A stretch of 64,000 nt of DNA from Aquila chrysaetos chrysaetos (taxonomy: Eukaryota > Chordata > Aves > Accipitriformes > Accipitridae). The notes under the pieces were generated by a model. It saw only the letters and a list, made by a program, of their open reading frames with translations. It made no database searches and was not told the DNA's origin. Made by a program: the position numbers and the translations under genes. Positions 35,601 to 46,424 of the stretch are shown piece by piece (within the stretch, counting starts at the first letter, position 1; each line of letters begins with the position of its first letter). The DNA lies in contig NC_044016.1 of the NCBI RefSeq assembly GCF_900496995.4, forward strand, positions 22,300,932-22,364,931, given 5' to 3'.

Positions 35601-37419
35601 TTCAAAAATTATGATTTTGCCAGAGTAATAGGCTCACAAAGGTACATGTGCTAAACTTGAAGCTCAGTAGCTACGTACAGCAGTGTACTTGGTACTTTAA
35701 AACTTGTGAGTGTACATGCATGCCTTTCTGCCTTCTGGGTACCAACTGTATTTCAGGTAAAGTTCTAAGTAATTTAGGATAGAATGGTGGTGTGCTGATT
35801 TGACCACACCCTCTCCACCCCAAATAATTTTTGCACCTTTTTAGTGTAGTTGCAGTGTGGAATGTAAGAAATTAAGTGGGAAGACAGGTGTGACTGTACC
35901 ATCAGACTGTATGTATGTTTTACTAGGAATGCAATACTGCCCTGCTGCTGATCCATATTCTGTTAACTTAATCTCCCATTATCAATATTAAATGTTTTCC
36001 AAGACAGTAACATAAAGTAACAAAGTAACGTGCTTGCATTGAAGTTTTTCTGTTATATCGTTTTAAAACTAGAAGCAATGCAAATGTCCTGTCACATTTT
36101 TAAGTCTTACTAAATTCTTAAAGTGACAGCATCCTTAGACAGCTAGACCTCTACAGTCTTGCTCAACTCTGATCAGCGCTGTCTGACACCTACCTGTTTG
36201 TTGGTGTGTAAGTTTTTGTGTGTCCCTACTGAAAAATAAAAATCTTTGCACTTTGTTTACCAAGCCAATGGCTTCTACAGCAATTCAGAGCGCTAGTTAG
36301 GAGAGAGACTGTGTTGCACTGTACTTGTGGTTGTTTGAGATTAGCAGTCTGCACTAGTAAACAGTTTAGTGAAAGACTGTATTGATGCTGCCTCTGCTGG
36401 TGTGCCTGCAGTTTGAACAGAAAACCCAGGTCTCGTGACTTGTTTTGTTAGGAGTGCTTCGAGTACTAGAAAATCCCTGTTTAATTTTTATTAATTGGAG
36501 ACAAAGGTCTGTCACATTCAAACAGACAAAAGTTTGCTTTGATGAAATCCTCTGGATGTAAGAACCCTTGAGCAGCTGTTGTTTGTGGTGTGTATCAGTA
36601 AAAGTGACACTTCTGTGAGGTGTTACAACTCCTACGGCAGTTCTCCCTTTCCCTTTGCAGGTGCTAATGGGCAGAGTGCCTGACAGAGGAGGAAGGCCCA
36701 ATGAAATTGAACCGCCACCTCCTGAGATGCCACCGTGGCAGAAAAGACCAGAGGCTGGTCCGCAACAAGGTGGTGGCAGAGGAGGAAGAGGTGGCTACGA
36801 ATCCTCATATGGAGGGCGAGGAGGTTATGACCATGGGGGTCATGACCGAGGAGGAAGAGGAGGCTATGACTCATCATATGGAGGGCGAGGAGGTCATGAA
36901 CAAGGAAGCCATGATCGGGGGGGGCGAGGAGGACGTGGTGGTTATGATCATGGTGGTAGAGGAGGTGGAAGAGGAAACAAGCTTCAAGGAGGTTGGACAG
37001 ATGGTGGAGGTGGTGGCTACCAGGATGGCAGCTACAGGGAGAGCAACTACAGAGATGCAGGTTTTCAAACAGGTGGCTACCATGGTGGTGGTGGTGGCGG
37101 TGGCTACCAAGGAGGAGGCTATGGTGGCTACCAGTCGTCTTCATATTCAGGAGGTGGCTACCAAGGGGGTGGTGGGGGCAGCTACCAGCAAGACAACAGA
37201 TATCAAGATGGTGGGTCCCACAGTGACCGAGGGGGTGGGCGTGGAGGAGGGAGGGGTGGCCGTGGCGGGAGGGGTAGCCGTGGAGGTCAAGGAGGAGGCT
37301 GGGGGGGCAGAGGTGGACAGAATTTTAATCAAGGGGGGCAGTTTGAGCAGCACTTCCAGCATGGAGGTTATCAGTATAATCAATCTGGCTTTGGACAAGG
37401 AAGACACTTCACGAGCTGA
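20383..37419 (+). CDS. FAM98A: FAM98A, complete, eight coding exons
   Basis: FAM98A is an RNA-associated protein. It is a paralogue of FAM98B of the DDX1/RTCB tRNA-ligase complex, a PRMT1 arginine-methylation substrate and a component of stress-granule-type assemblies. Coding exons are 20383-20435, 23424-23572, 25158-25292, 28162-28346, 30680-30760, 32129-32245, 34926-35093 and 36661-37419. Phases at the joins are 2, 1, 1, 0, 0, 0 and 0, all GT-AG, giving 548 residues against about 518 in human. Residues 1 to about 300 are the globular FAM98 part (N-terminal calponin-homology-like fold, then helical) and are almost identical to the mammalian protein. From about residue 330 the protein is Gly/Arg/Tyr-rich, with RGG and YGG motifs, ending GFGQGRHFTS. 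The ATG has a strong context (A at -3, G at +4). The extra length lies in the RGG region, where a 23-residue unit is duplicated. The next gene, RASGRP3, is convergent as in mammals. Confidence 0.97.
23424..23572 (+). CDS. FAM98A: FAM98A coding exon 2
   Basis: The exon has 149 nt, with acceptor ttgtcag and donor gtaagt. It encodes YKGPLLDDGALAHAV through FTKLCAWLVSELRLFCKLEE and QATN, in the N-terminal CH-like region. Confidence 0.95.
25158..25292 (+). CDS. FAM98A: FAM98A coding exon 3
   Basis: The exon has 135 nt, with acceptor cttctaag and donor gtaagt. It encodes PNEAEEFQLEMSGLLAEMNC through TSGDVTKRLHNQKNCLLLL. Confidence 0.95.
28162..28346 (+). CDS. FAM98A: FAM98A coding exon 4
   Basis: The exon has 185 nt, with acceptor ttacccag and donor gtaaga. 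It encodes TYLISELEAARMLCVNAPPK through PPANITMFQFFSGIEKK, among the most conserved parts of the protein. Confidence 0.95.
30680..30760 (+). CDS. FAM98A: FAM98A coding exon 5
   Basis: The exon has 81 nt, phase 0 to 0, with acceptor cctaacag and donor gtaagt. It encodes LKETLAKVPPNHVGKPLL and KKQLGPAHW. Confidence 0.95.
32129..32245 (+). CDS. FAM98A: FAM98A coding exon 6
   Basis: The exon has 117 nt, phase 0 to 0, with acceptor tgtttcag and donor gtacaa. It encodes EKIEAINQAIVNEYEVRRKL through VTVQSFGWSDRAK. Confidence 0.95.
34926..35093 (+). CDS. FAM98A: FAM98A coding exon 7
   Basis: The exon has 168 nt, phase 0 to 0, with acceptor ctccaacag and donor gtacct. It encodes SQTEKLAKVYQPKRALLSTK through GSIREKTACAINK, the end of the globular part. 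Confidence 0.95.
36661..37419 (+). CDS. FAM98A: FAM98A terminal coding exon 8, RGG-rich
   Basis: The exon has 252 codons plus TGA, with acceptor ctttgcag ending at 36660. It starts VLMGRVPDRGGRPNEIEPPP, then becomes a low-complexity Gly/Arg/Tyr/Gln tract with many RGG, GGY and YQGG motifs. These are the expected sites of arginine methylation and RNA or phase-separation behaviour. A 69-nt unit is tandemly duplicated at 36793-36861 and 36862-36930. The purine-rich G-biased composition leaves long open frames in other frames and on the minus strand. Confidence 0.96.
   Translation: MLMGRVPDRGGRPNEIEPPPPEMPPWQKRPEAGPQQGGGRGGRGGYESSYGGRGGYDHGGHDRGGRGGYDSSYGGRGGHEQGSHDRGGRGGRGGYDHGGRGGGRGNKLQGGWTDGGGGGYQDGSYRESNYRDAGFQTGGYHGGGGGGGYQGGGYGGYQSSSYSGGGYQGGGGGSYQQDNRYQDGGSHSDRGGGRGGGRGGRGGRGSRGGQGGGWGGRGGQNFNQGGQFEQHFQHGGYQYNQSGFGQGRHFTS
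36793..36930 (+). repeat. FAM98A: in-frame 69-nt tandem duplication in the FAM98A RGG tract
   Basis: Two 23-codon units follow each other, the first reading GYESSYGGRGGYDHGGHDRG and the second GYDSSYGGRGGHEQGSHDRG, each ending in GRG. They are identical at 18 of 23 residues. As I recall the human protein, there is one such unit at this place. Confidence 0.85.
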
Positions 37420-38542
37420 GGTTGCTAAAAGCTTTTGCTTCGTCAGAGCTCATGTAATAGAAACCTGGTTTCAGAGGCCTGGCTTAATTGCTGCTTTAAT
37501 TAGTACAGGTTTGTATATGGCAGGTGGAATCTCTTTGGGTTGGATGTTTGCGTTGAGCAAAGTACAACTTTCTGTACACTTTTCCTCCGCACCCCACCCC
37601 CAACCTGTCTGAATTAAATATATCATCACTGCACCCTAAACATCAACTAATAGCCATGCTTTTTAGATGTTGGACTGGTTCCCTCTGCTCAAAACACTTT
37701 TGTTCTGAAACTACCTGCTGTCTTTGCCTTCCACTTTGATTTAGAGAAATATCAAGACCTGTCTGTCAAATTTGTCTATTATAATACACAATAGAACTTC
37801 TGCATTTTCCCCCCTAATCATTGTTCAATTACATGTTCTAAAACGACTTCTGAGTATCGCTTTTTGGCTTGCTGGCCTCTCATTTTAGTCATGAAGATGT
37901 ACACACATGTGTGTGCATGCACAGTGCACTCCCTCTGACAAACAGGTTTTTTGTCTATTATATGAGCTCTACTGTGGATGCCATGTTCAGTAGCCTTATC
38001 TCCCGCTAAACAAAGTTTTTGCACCTGCTCAACATTGAAGACTGACCGCTGCCAAAATCTGCAAAGATCATTTAAAACTAAGCTAAATTGTGAACCGATA
38101 GTGTGTGTAGGCCTGTAGTTAGGTGTAGCAATTCAAACTGACCTGCCTCCATCCAAAACAAGTTGCTCCTCCTCCAGACCTAATTTTTACTTGAAATCAG
38201 CTAGAAGAAATGACAAACCGAAATTTATTTTATTTGCAAGTTAATACCACTGGCTCAGCAAATCTAGGGCAATTTGTTTTGGGGGCTGTCTTTTTAAAGA
38301 AATGCACTACGGCCTGGGAAGGTTAGTTCCTGCCTGGAGGAAGCCCTTTTATTATTGCTGCAGAAAACAAAGCCTGGCTGAGTTTGATGTTCTAATGTTT
38401 TTGGTTTTTTCTTTACTGAAAGCCACATAATGCTTCTTGCTGGGTTTTTTGTGTACATAAACATTGTCAAGCTGTGAAAGAAAATGGCTGAAGGTGTGCT
38501 GTTGTATAAAAGGTGAGCAATAAAAGTATCTGTATGTTCCCC
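37420..38542 (+). other. FAM98A: FAM98A 3' UTR (end approximate)
   Basis: About 1.1 kb follows the TGA. An ATTAAA lies at 37613-37618 and a canonical AATAAA at 38519-38524, followed by tgtatgtt and a pyrimidine-rich stretch. The cleavage point near 38540 is an estimate. Confidence 0.8.
38519..38524 (+). promoter_or_regulatory. FAM98A: poly(A) signal AATAAA of FAM98A
   Basis: Canonical AATAAA followed within 10-20 bases by a GT/T-rich downstream element. Confidence 0.8.
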
Positions 38543-40070
38543 CTGCTTTAGTTTCTTTTCCTTCTTGATAGTAAAAAGCAGTTGCTATAGTAGCTGGGAA
38601 TTCATGGGGATTTCTGTCTGCTTCATTTATTTTACATTTTAATCTATTTTAGATGTAGTTGTCCCAGCTGTACTGTGCATTCTGCCCCCTGACAAGCTGT
38701 CAGAAGAGAAGTGGATGGGAGTAATTGATCTTCAATTGCTCTGAGTTTTGTTCTATTCCTCCCTCGGAACTGGTGTAGCAGCATGTAGTACTCTGGGGGG
38801 GGGGGTTGCTGTGTGAAGTTACTCTTAGGCTGTGTGAGTGCCCATCTCCCAGGTTATGCTCCTGCATGCCGTGTGAACATGGTATGCTGCTTCTGGGAAC
38901 TCTCTTGATGCTCTCTAGCCTTGTGGAAAACGTAGGTTCTTGCTACTGTGCTCGGATCGCTGTAGCAGAGGCTATGCTGATGGCAGTGTCTCTGGCTACC
39001 TGAAATGCCGTTGGGGTTGAATCCAGGTTGATGCAAGCAGGAGGAGTTCCTTGGATTACAGAAATAACATGAGCATTTAAGAGAATCTGTGTAACGCTGG
39101 TGTTGCTGTAATTCAAGCCAATCATGTAAAGAAGCTGAAAAACATTGTTTAGAACTGATTTCCCTGTATTTCATTCTGTGATCAACCTGAAAATCTCCTG
39201 TTTAATTTATTGCGGCCACTAGGTGCTGCTAGTGATTCATAGGTTGGAAGTGAAGGTCTCTGTGAAAGGCACTTGGGAATCTGACTTAATGTCTCTTTTT
39301 TAATGTTTTAAACAAATTTAACAAGGCTGACGAGGGAAAGTTTCCTATATTGAATCTAGGTCTTTGAGGATCACCGATATAGATCTATCTCGGCATAATA
39401 CAGTTCAAATGATATGTAAAAATGAATGTTGCTGCTTCACAAAGGTGTTGATGGTTTCTTGCAGCGGGATGCTCCAGAGAAGGTGTCTCCCTTGTGAGAG
39501 AGTAATACCTTGTGAGCATTAGCTGGTGACTAGCTGCATTCACAGAAAAATAATTAGTGGGGTTTTTTAAGAATTAAGATTCCTACAACTGGGTCAGTCC
39601 TGTACTGGTAAAGGTAGAGAGATTGACAGAGTTAAAGAGCCTTTTTGCTGGGAATGTAATGTCTTCAAGTTGACAGCTTCTGCTTTTCTTCACGCTGCTC
39701 CTCACTGTAGAGAGGCATGTGTTTTCTGTCAGTGCATTAGAGTGCTGCAAACTTGTTCCTAGCAAGAGGGAACCCAGGCGGCTCTTCTGATAGCCTCTGC
39801 TTGAGTTGCATCAGCACCTTCAGAGACTTCTTTCTGTGCTAGAGCTGCCAGTTTCTCTGCAAGGCTATGACTGTTGCTGCAGTGGATAGTCTCACTTTTG
39901 CACACTGTGACATGGTGAAATGATGCTGTGGTGGGATAGGAGCACAGAGCTTCCCCTTCCCCCTTATTCCAGATAGCTTTTTCTCCTCAAAATATGTTGC
40001 TTCTCCTCCTCCCTATTCCAGGACTTAGGGTAAGCTGAGTCCCACTTCATTGCTGTTTGAGGGGGAAAGT

Positions 40071-40091
40071 AAAAAAAAAAAAAAAAAAAAA
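40071..40091. repeat. A21 homopolymer
   Basis: An uninterrupted A run in the FAM98A-RASGRP3 interval. No target-site duplication or retroposed body was recognised beside it. Confidence 0.85.
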
Positions 40092-42740
40092 TTAAAAAGA
40101 ATTCAGAAGGTGGCAAAACAAGAGGCTTTACTCTTCCAACAGGAAAGAAAACACTTTGCTTCTGCCAGCTGTTGTTTTTCCTTACTCTATTGTTTCCTCC
40201 TAGTGTGCTATGACTTCTTTGTTCTCCAGAGAAAACAAGCTTTGTATATGTGGAGAGAGGAGCTTTGATTAATGAAAGCAAACAGCCACTGCTTTGTTAT
40301 TGTCTGTATGATGCTCTGGTATTTACTGTTTTCCAAACATGATTCCTGCTGCACTGGAATTATTAGGCTTGTGGTGGATTGGATATATGTACTCGATTTC
40401 ATTGCGCATCATGATTGAAAGCAGAACGCTAGCAGATCAATTAAGTAGGCAACCATTTTTACAGGGGAACAGTGTTCTTCCTTTTTAACCATGGTTGTTC
40501 TTGCCACTCTTCTTCCACAAGCTTTAGGCATCTTGTTCTGTTTTTCCATCTGCCTTTCTTTCTCTAGCAACTTTTGTTTCCTAAAGGGTTCGCTTCCATT
40601 GCCCTTCCATCTATTAGGATCATCCTCTCTAAAGTGTTGTCATTGTGCTGTAAAATAACTATGGGGAGCAGGGGACACGCTTGCTTCCCACATCAGGTAC
40701 ATTAGTACCTGAGTTAGAATACCATGATCTATATGCACTGTGGTCACGGTTGGGTTTTCCTTGCAGGTCTAAGGAATGCGTAAAAATTTATTCCTTACTG
40801 TGTGCAAAACAGTAACCCAACAAGGGAGAGGGCATCAAGCTGAGCTTTCACCATGCATCACTCACCCCAGCAAGCCTTTTTGCTTGTAGCTGTTCCCTGA
40901 GTAGTTTATCATCTTTAGGATTGGAGTTGGCTGGTAATCCCTAGCTTGCTTGCTGAGATTCCTCTACTTCTCTAGTCAAACCCCTGAAGTGTGCAGCTTC
41001 ATGGTGATATGCCATTACTGCTGGTGGCCCCCAGAGGGGCTCCTCTAGCTATGGGTTAGACTTCTCAGCCAGAGCATGTGGGTAACCTGCTTTAACATGG
41101 TGGGGCCTTTGACTACGTGTCTCCATTAAACTGCTGTTTGCATCTGAGTTAATGAAAGTGGCAAGTGCCTCAACCAACCTCTGGCCTAATTAGAAACTAG
41201 ACACTTACTAGTCAAGTACCTAAGATAGAACTGGGAAGAAGGGAAGCAAGATTCATGTCAGCAGATAGTTATGAAAAGTAGCTGGAGCTTGAAAAGTCCT
41301 GTGGCATGAGTATTCCCCATAACAGGTTATGTACCTGGGAAATGAAAATTAAATTGTGCTGAAGTGGGAAGAGTTCAGCTGGGAGTTCCTCACTAAGCTC
41401 TGATGACTCTTTTGGGCATCCAAAAGGCTTGTGTGGGTTCTTAGAGTACTAGAAGTTAATTCAGCTCCCTGTTAGGTTAATGAAGGCCAGCACACAAAAG
41501 CCCTCAACTGTCTGCTCATCATACATGATTTATTCTTAGTTCTGCCATATTTAGGACTGCAGTAGAGAGTCTCAGTGTTGTTGCTGCTAAAGGCTGTCAG
41601 GCTTGTGATCCTGCTTCCTCTCTGAACTTCCAATTTTCCTTGGACAACAGGGATGCTACAGAACTATGTATGCATTTTTAAGGTGTTGAGTGTGATTTAG
41701 TAGTCCCAAACAAGCTGGCTCATGCTAAACTGCAAGCTTGCTTTATCAGCCTCCTAGCATACCCTTAGGTTAGAGTCATAGCAGTGTTGTGATCGGAGAG
41801 CAGTCCACTGAAGTGGATATGAACTTGTTTCCCCCTGTGTAGGCTCTCAAAATACTCATGTGCTTGTTTGTTTCAGGTTATGCCTTTCCAAAGGGACACA
41901 AACTGAAAAAGCAAGTGCTATTACCAGCTGTAAACATTGCCTGCTCCCCAGTTTGGCTGAAAATAAGTCACACCTCTAATGGCTTAACAAACAAGGGTAG
42001 AAGGGAAAAATATTTTTCCTTTGTGTTTACTTTGTGCTTTTTACAGCTCTGAGTGCTGTCAGTGTTATTGTTTCCGCTTTATTGTCCAGTAATTTCCCCT
42101 CTTGTCCACATGGGTCTTTCCCACAACAGAGGATAGAAAAACAAGTACAAAAAGTAGGAAAACGCTATTGTAAAACCAAAGAAAGAGAGAGTCTGCCTGT
42201 GCTGTGGGCAGGTGGAAGGTCATAACTCGTTTTCACACATGAAGCACAGATGAAGGTGATAAGGACTCTTTAAACTTTCTGGCATTAGCTTAACTCATGG
42301 AAAAAGCAGAATTTTGGCTAAATTTCATACTGCCCCAGTGGCAGCCTTTTGTTGATGGCTTTTCTGTCTCCTAGGACCAGATTGTCAGCAGCTGTAAACA
42401 GCACTTTAGAGTTCAACACACAGATTTTCCAATGAGTTTAGCCTGTTGGCTGCAATGCTTATTTTGAAAATGCAGTTCAGATCAGTGCTGATAACTCAGA
42501 AACAGGTTCCAAAGTTACATCTATTTCTCCAGTGTCCCTGGGTGGGCCAACTTGGTTGTCAAGACTCTTTTGAGAAGTACTTGGAGCTATTTTTTGTGCT
42601 GTATAGAGGCCCATCAGTTAGCAGGCTGATGCTGAATGAAGCAAACCTTGGTTAGATTTTTTTGGCTATGACAATCATGAAACAACAAGCCCTTGTTTCT
42701 CCTGCCTCTTGTGTCTCCATGATATCTGTATTCAAATCTC

Positions 42741-42765
42741 CTTCCTTCCTTCCTTCCTTCCTTCC
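42741..42765. repeat. (CTTC)n microsatellite
   Basis: Six perfect CTTC units in a row, flanked by further C/T-rich sequence. Confidence 0.9.
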
Positions 42766-43368
42766 CCCTCTGCTTGGTCTCCATTGGGATCCCCTTCAAT
42801 TCTTGGTGTCACATAGAGACAGAGAGCTCTCCTAGTATGCTTCTTTCCACGCTTATTCCCCATCTTTGTTCTCTGTTTTTTTTCTGCTTGTGTCCAGGAT
42901 CCTTCACATGCAGCTATTTCCCATACAGATGCCTAAAGCTTCTGGAACTAGTGTCCCAGGCTGCAAGGACTCTCCTGTGACTGCTCAGGCTGTCTTGGCC
43001 AAAAGCTTCTGGGCTCCCCATGAGGAAGACCTTGGGGGCTGCATTAGGGCATGCTTTCACTTCGGCTTCCACAGAGGAGTCCCTGAGCAACAGTGTATAG
43101 CACTCAGGGCAACTCCATAAAGTTGACAGCAAGGCTGAAGCTCCCTTATTTGCAATGTGAGGTTTTGCAGAGGTTTTACACAAGCACAGAAAGTCCTAGT
43201 GGGTTTGGCTCAAACAGCCAAATCTTCTCTTACAGGGTCTATCCAATCACTTGCATTTTTCACCTACTCTTGTTGCTTGTATTCTTTGGCATTTGCAGAT
43301 CAGGCTGTAAATCAGGTTTGACAGAATCTTAGTTTTTTCCACTGTGTGGTGTTTTTTGTTTGTTCAGA

Positions 43369-43394
43369 TTTTTTTTTTTTTTTTTTTTTTTTTT
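43369..43394. repeat. T26 homopolymer with flanking C-rich tract
   Basis: Twenty-six T, then a short AAACAA, then a C-rich run to 43417. This could be the poly-A end of a minus-strand retroposon or simply low-complexity sequence. No retroposon body was recognised. Confidence 0.8.
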
Positions 43395-45676
43395 AAACAA
43401 CCCCTCCTCCCCCCCCCAGTTTCTTGAAAGATCCTGAGACAGGGAAGAATGGATGTGGTGGAAGTATCCAGCATCATTTGGGATTGTATCTTGCTTTAGC
43501 TACTTCATTAATCCAATACTTTTGTCATGATGACACTTTTTCTCCTGGATACTCTCCTGGAATTGCTCCACTTAGAGCAGGCAGCATTCCATCAAGACCA
43601 GCAGAAGCACATAGCTCAGTCAGGAACTGCAATGGCTGATACGTTTTGCCTTTTGTTAAGTCAGGGGAGGCGAACAAGAAATTCTTTGTTGCTTTGCGTA
43701 GATTGGGGAACTAAAATTGTTTTTGTGAGGTGAGGAAAAGTCTTGCCCCTGTTCAGAAAAAGATGTCAACTTGAAGGAAGGAGAGAAAAAGATTTTTTTT
43801 TAATTTCATGTATTCAGGCCTCCTCCAAGATAAAGATCTCATCTTATACCAACTTAAAATGGTTTTTCATGCCCTGTTAGCTCTCCCCATTCAGGTGCTT
43901 GCTGTAGAACTGGAAGATCAGTGGTCTGCTGCAAAGACCTTGTTAATGCTTTTTTTTTTTTTTTTTTTAATTATTATGTTATCTTTGATGAGTCTGTTCC
44001 TTTTGGGGGACGGGGGAGTGAAAAAAGACTGTATTTCTACCCAGTGTCTTTTTTTCAAGTTTTCCAATGGCCATGAACACTTACTGCCAGCAACACACTC
44101 TCAATGTTCCCCTTCTTGAAATGCCTAAAGCAAAGGGTTTACAGCAGAAGCAGGTGCTTGAATTTTTCACCTAGCCTGAGTCCTCCTGCTTGGATGCTGC
44201 AATATTTTGCTTAGAAGGATCGGCTGTGTAAGCCTGCAGTCTATGCTTGATCTGCAACTGCTGCTGAGGTAAGCACCTAACTGACCAAAGCTATGAGGCT
44301 TGCAAGTGATGTATTGATGAAATCTCTACAGTGCGTTGAAAATTAAGCAGTCTAATTGCTAGCAGAACAGTCCCCCACAAAGTGGGAGCTGTTTCTATAG
44401 AAGGCATCACTTTTTTTACTTAAATGTTAGTATATGCCTTGATAACAGTATACATGGGAAAAAAAGTGTCCTTGAAATGGCCTTCCTGTGAAGAACATAG
44501 AGCAACTACCCTTTTAAACAGTTTAGGAAAGAAGCTTGTTAAGTATCTTGGGGAGTAGGTAAGTGAGAAGATAAGACTATGTACGAGAAACATTCTTGTC
44601 CAATAACAAAATGAAGACAGGCATGGTTTGTGGCCCTGATAGAAATAGGAAAGCAGGTACCTTTCAGAGCAAGAGCTACAACTAACTTTTAAAGGCCTGC
44701 AAGAAATGGGCTAAGGTCTACAGACTCTTATGTGATGTTAAGAATGAAGTTGCACATGAACATTTCATTTATAAAGTATTAAAAAGCTTATCTCAACATA
44801 TCCATCAACAGCCTGGATCATAACCAAATTTCTCGATTGAAATTCTGTACCACATCATTTTCACTGTGTGCAAGCTGTACACTGTAACGGTAGCTGTGCG
44901 GTCAGCCTGTTGTGACCTGTCACCTGACCCACCACAGGAAATAAAGACCATATTTTTGCTAATGCTTGTTCTTTGCCCACAGCAGTAAGAGTAAAGGATG
45001 TTTCTGGCCCTCATCCTAGCTTGGAAATCAGTGCTCCCTGCAGTGCTTATTTCTCTTGAGTTTAAAACAGTAAGAGCATGTTCTTTTTTTTTTTTCCCTC
45101 TGCCCAGATTTACCATCATTACTAGTTGTGTTGGAAAACAAAGGAAACTTGCAGGATTCAAGATGCAAACCTGAGGAGGCATTATGTAGTCACAGCGCAG
45201 ATTACAGTCAAATTACCACAGAGGAGTGCAGCTGTCAGTTTTGGTTAGGGAAGTCTATGAAATTACTCTCTGGTCTTGAGGGCTTATAACTTGATGAAAG
45301 GTGTAATAACTTGAATTTTGTAGGAAATCTTATAATTGGGTTGCTTTAATTCAGAGTGGGTGCTCCACACACACACCTATTTTTGTGGGGAGATGGGGTA
45401 AAAAGACCAATACATGTATGCCAATTTGGAATGCACCTTTCAGGTTTGAGCGTTGTGCTGTTTTGTTTTCTTTTTCTCTCTTTTTTTCCAGATGAGGGCT
45501 GTGCTCCTTAAGTAACTTAATGCTTCTGAGAAATGCCACTTCAAACATGCTTCTCAGGTGGTAGATCCTACATTAGAAAACTGCTAATTGGGATGTTGCT
45601 CTTCAGTACATTTAGTCTTAACAGGTACAGGTTGCTTACCAGAGAAAAACATATCATGTACACATATATACACACA

Positions 45677-46415
45677 CACACTTAAAACTAAGGTGTTTAT
45701 TACATGCTAATTTTACCACAATCAGTGCTGGCAGAGATGACACCTCTCCATTGTGGTGTAACCAGACAAACGCATAGTGTCTTGGAATTCCTTCAGTCTC
45801 AGCCATGTGCTGCCTATTTGAAGGATCCCCAGTCTGGGAACTGCTTTCACTGTGCTGAACACCAATATGCTCACTGCAGCAATGTAAACATGGCCAAAAT
45901 TCAAAACCCCAGGTGTGCAAAGAATTTCAGCACAGAGGACTTTGTGAAAGGTTTTTGTTTGAGATTTAATCAACATCCACACCTACTTCTTCCTTAAAAG
46001 ATCATTACAAGCCTCTGGAAACGGAGTGTTATTGAACAAACTTAGATGCTTGGCTTCTGTCCTCACCATTGTTGTTGCTGGCAGACATACCAAAATGATG
46101 CAGTATATCTAAAGGAGGCCAAATATATCCTCACTGGCATGTAGAGGAAGTTTCCACAAAAGTCATACAAAAGAAAACACTGAGTGCAGAGATCCATTCT
46201 GCTGTGTCTGTGCAATGTTCATCCAAATGGCTTACTTGTGAGAAAATAAATAGTGCTTTATAACACCTTTCAGCTAAGAAAACAGGGCAATGGTTGAATT
46301 TAAAAGTACGAGGTACAGGAAAACCTCTCATGGCCAAATGTGGTCTGTGACAGTCCATCCACACTTGCTGTATTACAGTTTTCATCTTCATTTTTCTGTG
46401 CTTCAAGGTCAGCAA
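45677..46415 (-). other. RASGRP3: RASGRP3 3' UTR (end approximate)
   Basis: About 0.74 kb runs from the TGA down to the poly(A) signal at 45696-45701. The frames seen here on either strand have no recognisable product. Confidence 0.75.
45696..45701 (-). promoter_or_regulatory. RASGRP3: poly(A) signal AATAAA of RASGRP3
   Basis: AATAAA on the minus strand, followed 15-40 bases later by gtgtgtgtgtgtatatatgt, an ideal GU-rich downstream element. Confidence 0.8.
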
Positions 46416-46424
46416 TCAGCTATC
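46416..46424 (-). CDS. RASGRP3: RASGRP3 last coding exon (Asp-Ser-stop)
   Basis: The acceptor cttttggttacag precedes GAT AGC TGA. Joined to the preceding GAG it gives a C-terminus ...SEDS, comparable to the mammalian ...GEDG end. Only two residues and the stop are coded here. Confidence 0.8.
   Translation of the reverse strand, partial: DS

Larger units (their letters stand above)
20436..36660 (+). other. FAM98A: FAM98A introns 1-7
   Basis: Intron lengths are about 3.0, 1.6, 2.9, 2.3, 1.4, 2.7 and 1.6 kb, all GT-AG. They contain T runs of 18 bases at 22487-22504 and 25062-25079, a 19-base palindrome-like element at 28961-28979, and a GC-richer stretch around 31020-31500. I saw no RNA gene, recognisable transposon or alternative coding exon. 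Open frames of 60-115 codons in them have no paired splice signals or recognisable product. Confidence 0.75.
38543..45676. other. FAM98A-RASGRP3 intergenic region (convergent genes)
   Basis: About 7 kb between two gene 3' ends. It holds homopolymers (A21 at 40071-40091, T26 at 43369-43394 with an adjacent C run, T19 at 43950-43968) and a (CTTC)n microsatellite. I see no exon, RNA gene or transposon that I can name. Confidence 0.7.

Noticed and set aside
38806..39174. Opposed 65- and 106-codon frames downstream of FAM98A
   Set aside because: They lie beyond the FAM98A poly(A) signal with no promoter, splice or domain evidence.
44805..45182. 125-codon minus-strand frame between FAM98A and RASGRP3
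   Set aside because: It contains a lysine run from a T tract, has no domain, and lies downstream of the RASGRP3 poly(A) site.
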